Assembly: GCA_030549205.1 (NCBI GenBank)
Contig: JAUKTV010000013.1
Coordinates: forward strand, 1,178,001 to 1,242,000
DNA length: 64,000 nucleotides
Reading direction: 5' to 3'
DNA from: Apiosordaria backusii
Taxonomy: Eukaryota; Ascomycota; Sordariomycetes; Sordariales; Lasiosphaeriaceae
Both the position numbers and the translations under genes were made by a program. Below, in pieces: positions 61,882-64,000 of this stretch (the first letter of the stretch is position 1; each line of letters opens with the position of its first letter). The notes below the pieces were generated by a model. That model was given only the letters and a program-made list of their open reading frames with translations, ran no database searches and was not told the origin of the DNA.

Positions 61882-62715
61882 TATTAGAATAGGTATAGCT
61901 AATTACAGGCTTAAAAGCCCTGTAATTAGTACTTACATATTAACTTACAGTACAGCGGAAGTCTTATATATAATACCTATAGCTTAGTACTAGGGTATTA
62001 AAATACAGTACTATATAGGTACTATAGAATAGAAATATAGTAGGTAAATAATTATATTATAGTGCTAGCCTTTTATAAATCCACTATAATAGTCTTTATA
62101 GTAGGGTTTGTATTCGACCTTTACTATATACCTACCGACTAATATACGGTACCTCGCATACCCTAGTAAGCAGATAGGCTAGAGTATAGCTTGGTTAACC
62201 CTAAGGTTTGCTAAGCTCTATAAACCACTTACTAAGCCCTCTATAGCTCCCGACCTACAGGACCTACAGGCCTATAATTTAGTATAGTAATAATATACCT
62301 ACTTAACTATAGGCTTACTAATTCTTAACTAATTTGGCCAGCCTAGTAGTTAACTATAGGTCTTATAGGTACCTAAGTTAGTATAGTTCATAGCTCTTTA
62401 AAAATTGACTTACAGCTATACAAAAAGGACCGTAAAACCGAGCACCCCTAACCCAAAGTGCGGGTTAACGTAGGGTTAGGGTTAGGCTACTTATACTGCC
62501 TATAGTAGTAGGCCTTAGTAGCCTAAATATAAAATTACAGGCAGTTTGGCCTACTAGTTAGCAGGATGCAGGCCTTTGAATAGCCCTGCAGTGAAGTAAG
62601 GTGCCAGGCAAGTGCCGGGTAGCTGACAGGTAGGCTTTCCCACTTAAGCTTCCACCACGTAGTATAATAGCAGCCACCTACTGTAAACTAGGCCTCACAG
62701 GGACCTAGTTTAACA
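61882..62715 (-). repeat. 5' LTR of copia element
   Basis: 834 bp. Its first half, as written, is more RIP-damaged than the 3' LTR; its second half is better preserved and includes the TTAGGG-type motif at 62471-62486. Just inside it (61881 downward) a GGTTATAAGCC segment lies where a primer-binding site is expected. Confidence 0.93.
62471..62486 (+). repeat. Telomere-like motif inside LTR
   Basis: Same TAGGGTTAGGGTTAGG as at 55694-55709. Confidence 0.85.
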
Positions 62716-64000
62716 TACTTTTAAGCTTAACTTATCTACTACCTTTAAAAGATCTAAACTATCTTAATTTCCTACTTAAAGTAACTTACTAACTTAATAC
62801 TTTACCCCGGATATCTATAAATATTATACCTAAATTACCCTACTAAAAATCTCTCTATTAACTCCCTCTATCTACACTATAGCCTTCTATAGCCCTTCCT
62901 TATATTAAATCAAATACACTAGCTTAGCCTATTAAAGTGCTAATAAGCATGTTAGCTAATATAACTATATAATAAACCTAACGCCCTTTAAATATAAGAT
63001 TTTATTATTACTACCGATATTAAATAAGCCTTAAAGATCGACCTTAATATCTTTAAAGACAAAGAAGTTAGAGATTAAATACTATTAAAGTAGTTAACTA
63101 ATAAGTATAATGCCTTTAAACGTTACTTTAATAAGTTTTATAAATATTAGAATATTATAAATATCTAACTATATTTATTACCATTAAAAGACCCTTTAAA
63201 CCTTTTATTTTTAATATAAATAGACTCTTTACTATATTAGAAATAAGCCTAAAATATATCGGTATAATAGCTATAAATCGAATTCTAGTAATAATAACTA
63301 TAAATTTAATAGAAATAATTTGACTTTATTTTATACTATTATAGCCTAACCTCTTTATTTATATATATACCTTTAAATAATTAAAAAACCTTACTATCTA
63401 TCCTATTTAATAATACTTTAGATATTTATATAAAGCCTATCCTTAATAATATATAGTATAATACATTAGCTTTTATAATATACTAACTTCTCTTTAAGAA
63501 AAACCTACCTTTTAATAATTTAACTTTAACAATATAGCTTAGTCTTCTACTATTTAATCTAAATCTAGACCTTTCATTTACTTTCTAAGTATTTATATTT
63601 AAGTACCTATTAAAGAATAAGCTATTACTTTTAATACTGGTAAATTCCTAACTAATCTATATTTCTAAAGCTCTATTTTATAAGAAAGTTAAGTATAGTA
63701 AATATAAAGTCCTAATTACTTTACTTAAGATTAGAATTAATTTCCCTTAAATATATAAGTTAGATATACCGGACCTATTAAATAAAGAGAAATAATATTA
63801 TTAAAAAACAGCTTTCCTTTAATAATAATAGGTTATTAAACCTTCTATAATATTTAAACCTATACTTAAGCCTCATCTTTCTATTTAAAGAGAAAGCTGC
63901 TAAATACTTTTATTTTCTACCGACATTACTAACCTTACTTTAATATTTAAAACTGTTTTATTTAATAAGCCTACTTTAATATTTAAAGCTATACCTATAT
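62716..64000 (+). pseudogene. Second retroelement remnant, gag and possible aspartic protease
   Basis: Continuing AT-rich DNA beyond the copia target site. In plus orientation a stretch at about 63080-63250 resembles a retroelement gag, and 63630-63710 reads L-V-N-S followed by Y-I-S, close to the LVDSG ... YIS of Ty3/gypsy-type proteases with Asp changed to Asn. This is a judgement from short motifs. The element continues past the window edge, so its ends are not visible. Confidence 0.45.

Larger units (their letters stand above)
55105..62715 (-). mobile_element. Complete but RIP-inactivated Ty1/copia LTR retrotransposon
   Basis: This 7611-bp element has two LTRs of equal length (834 bp) and flanking 5-bp duplications TACTT at 55100-55104 and 62716-62720, so the insertion is intact end to end. 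The LTRs begin TATTGGAA or TATTAGAA, where RIP has probably changed an original TG, and end AACA. Coding remains read on the minus strand, so the 5' LTR is 61882-62715. Order of pol pieces (RT then RNase H towards 55938) is consistent with copia. It is inactive because of dense stops and lost catalytic Asp codons. Confidence 0.92.

Noticed and set aside
1..64000. tRNA, rRNA, CRISPR, biosynthetic gene cluster
   Set aside because: No tRNA T-loop/acceptor pairs, rRNA cores or spaced repeats were seen; no backbone synthase gene is present among the genes read.

Overview
The window looks like chromosomal DNA of a filamentous ascomycete, most likely a Sordariomycete. The evidence is short GT-AG introns (about 50-90 nt), fungus-specific gene families (LDB19 alpha-arrestin, WSC protein, Pth11-like rhodopsin-domain receptor, C2H2 plus fungal-transcription-factor protein) and AT-rich blocks carrying the C-to-T / G-to-A damage of repeat-induced point mutation (RIP). 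I cannot name the species. All gene models below were built by eye: starts are ATG and splice sites were chosen so that phase and family motifs agree. I ran no searches.

Layout. From 1 to 13 kb lie a large FUSC/DUF2421 aromatic-acid exporter-like membrane protein (+), a fatty acid desaturase (-) and a C2H2 transcription factor (-). From 12.8 to 20.5 kb is a 7.7-kb stretch of ordinary base composition with no gene I can support. From 20.5 to 36 kb is a compact housekeeping island: WSC membrane protein (+), MOSC protein (-), alpha/beta hydrolase (+), polysaccharide deacetylase (-), DUF7719-like membrane protein (-), GPI12/PIG-L (+), LSM3 (+), GTPBP1-like GTPase (-) and LDB19 arrestin (-). At 38.3-40.2 kb sits a RIP-damaged Fot1/pogo transposon with 109-bp inverted repeats. 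From 41.9 to 50.6 kb lie an NDUFAF6-like squalene/phytoene synthase-fold protein (-), RAD5 (+), a secreted double-psi-barrel protein (+) and a rhodopsin-domain receptor (-). At 51.5 kb is a possible small transmembrane protein, and at 52.1 kb a 193-bp MITE.

From about 52.6 kb to the window end the DNA is a gene-free, extremely AT-rich block. It contains a complete but dead Ty1/copia element on the minus strand (55105-62715) with two 834-bp LTRs and matching 5-bp target duplications. A separate copy of the same LTR lies at 53.9 kb. Remains of another retroelement, probably including an aspartic protease, begin after 62.7 kb. The copia LTR carries an internal TTAGGG-type motif.

The genes do not form an obvious pathway or biosynthetic cluster. 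Several act at the surface or in membranes (exporter, desaturase, WSC, deacetylase, GPI12, arrestin, receptor, barwin-like protein), but this is a normal mixture for a fungal chromosome. The most unusual content is the mobile DNA: the Fot1 copy in a palindromic target, the MITE, and the copia family with telomere-like LTRs.
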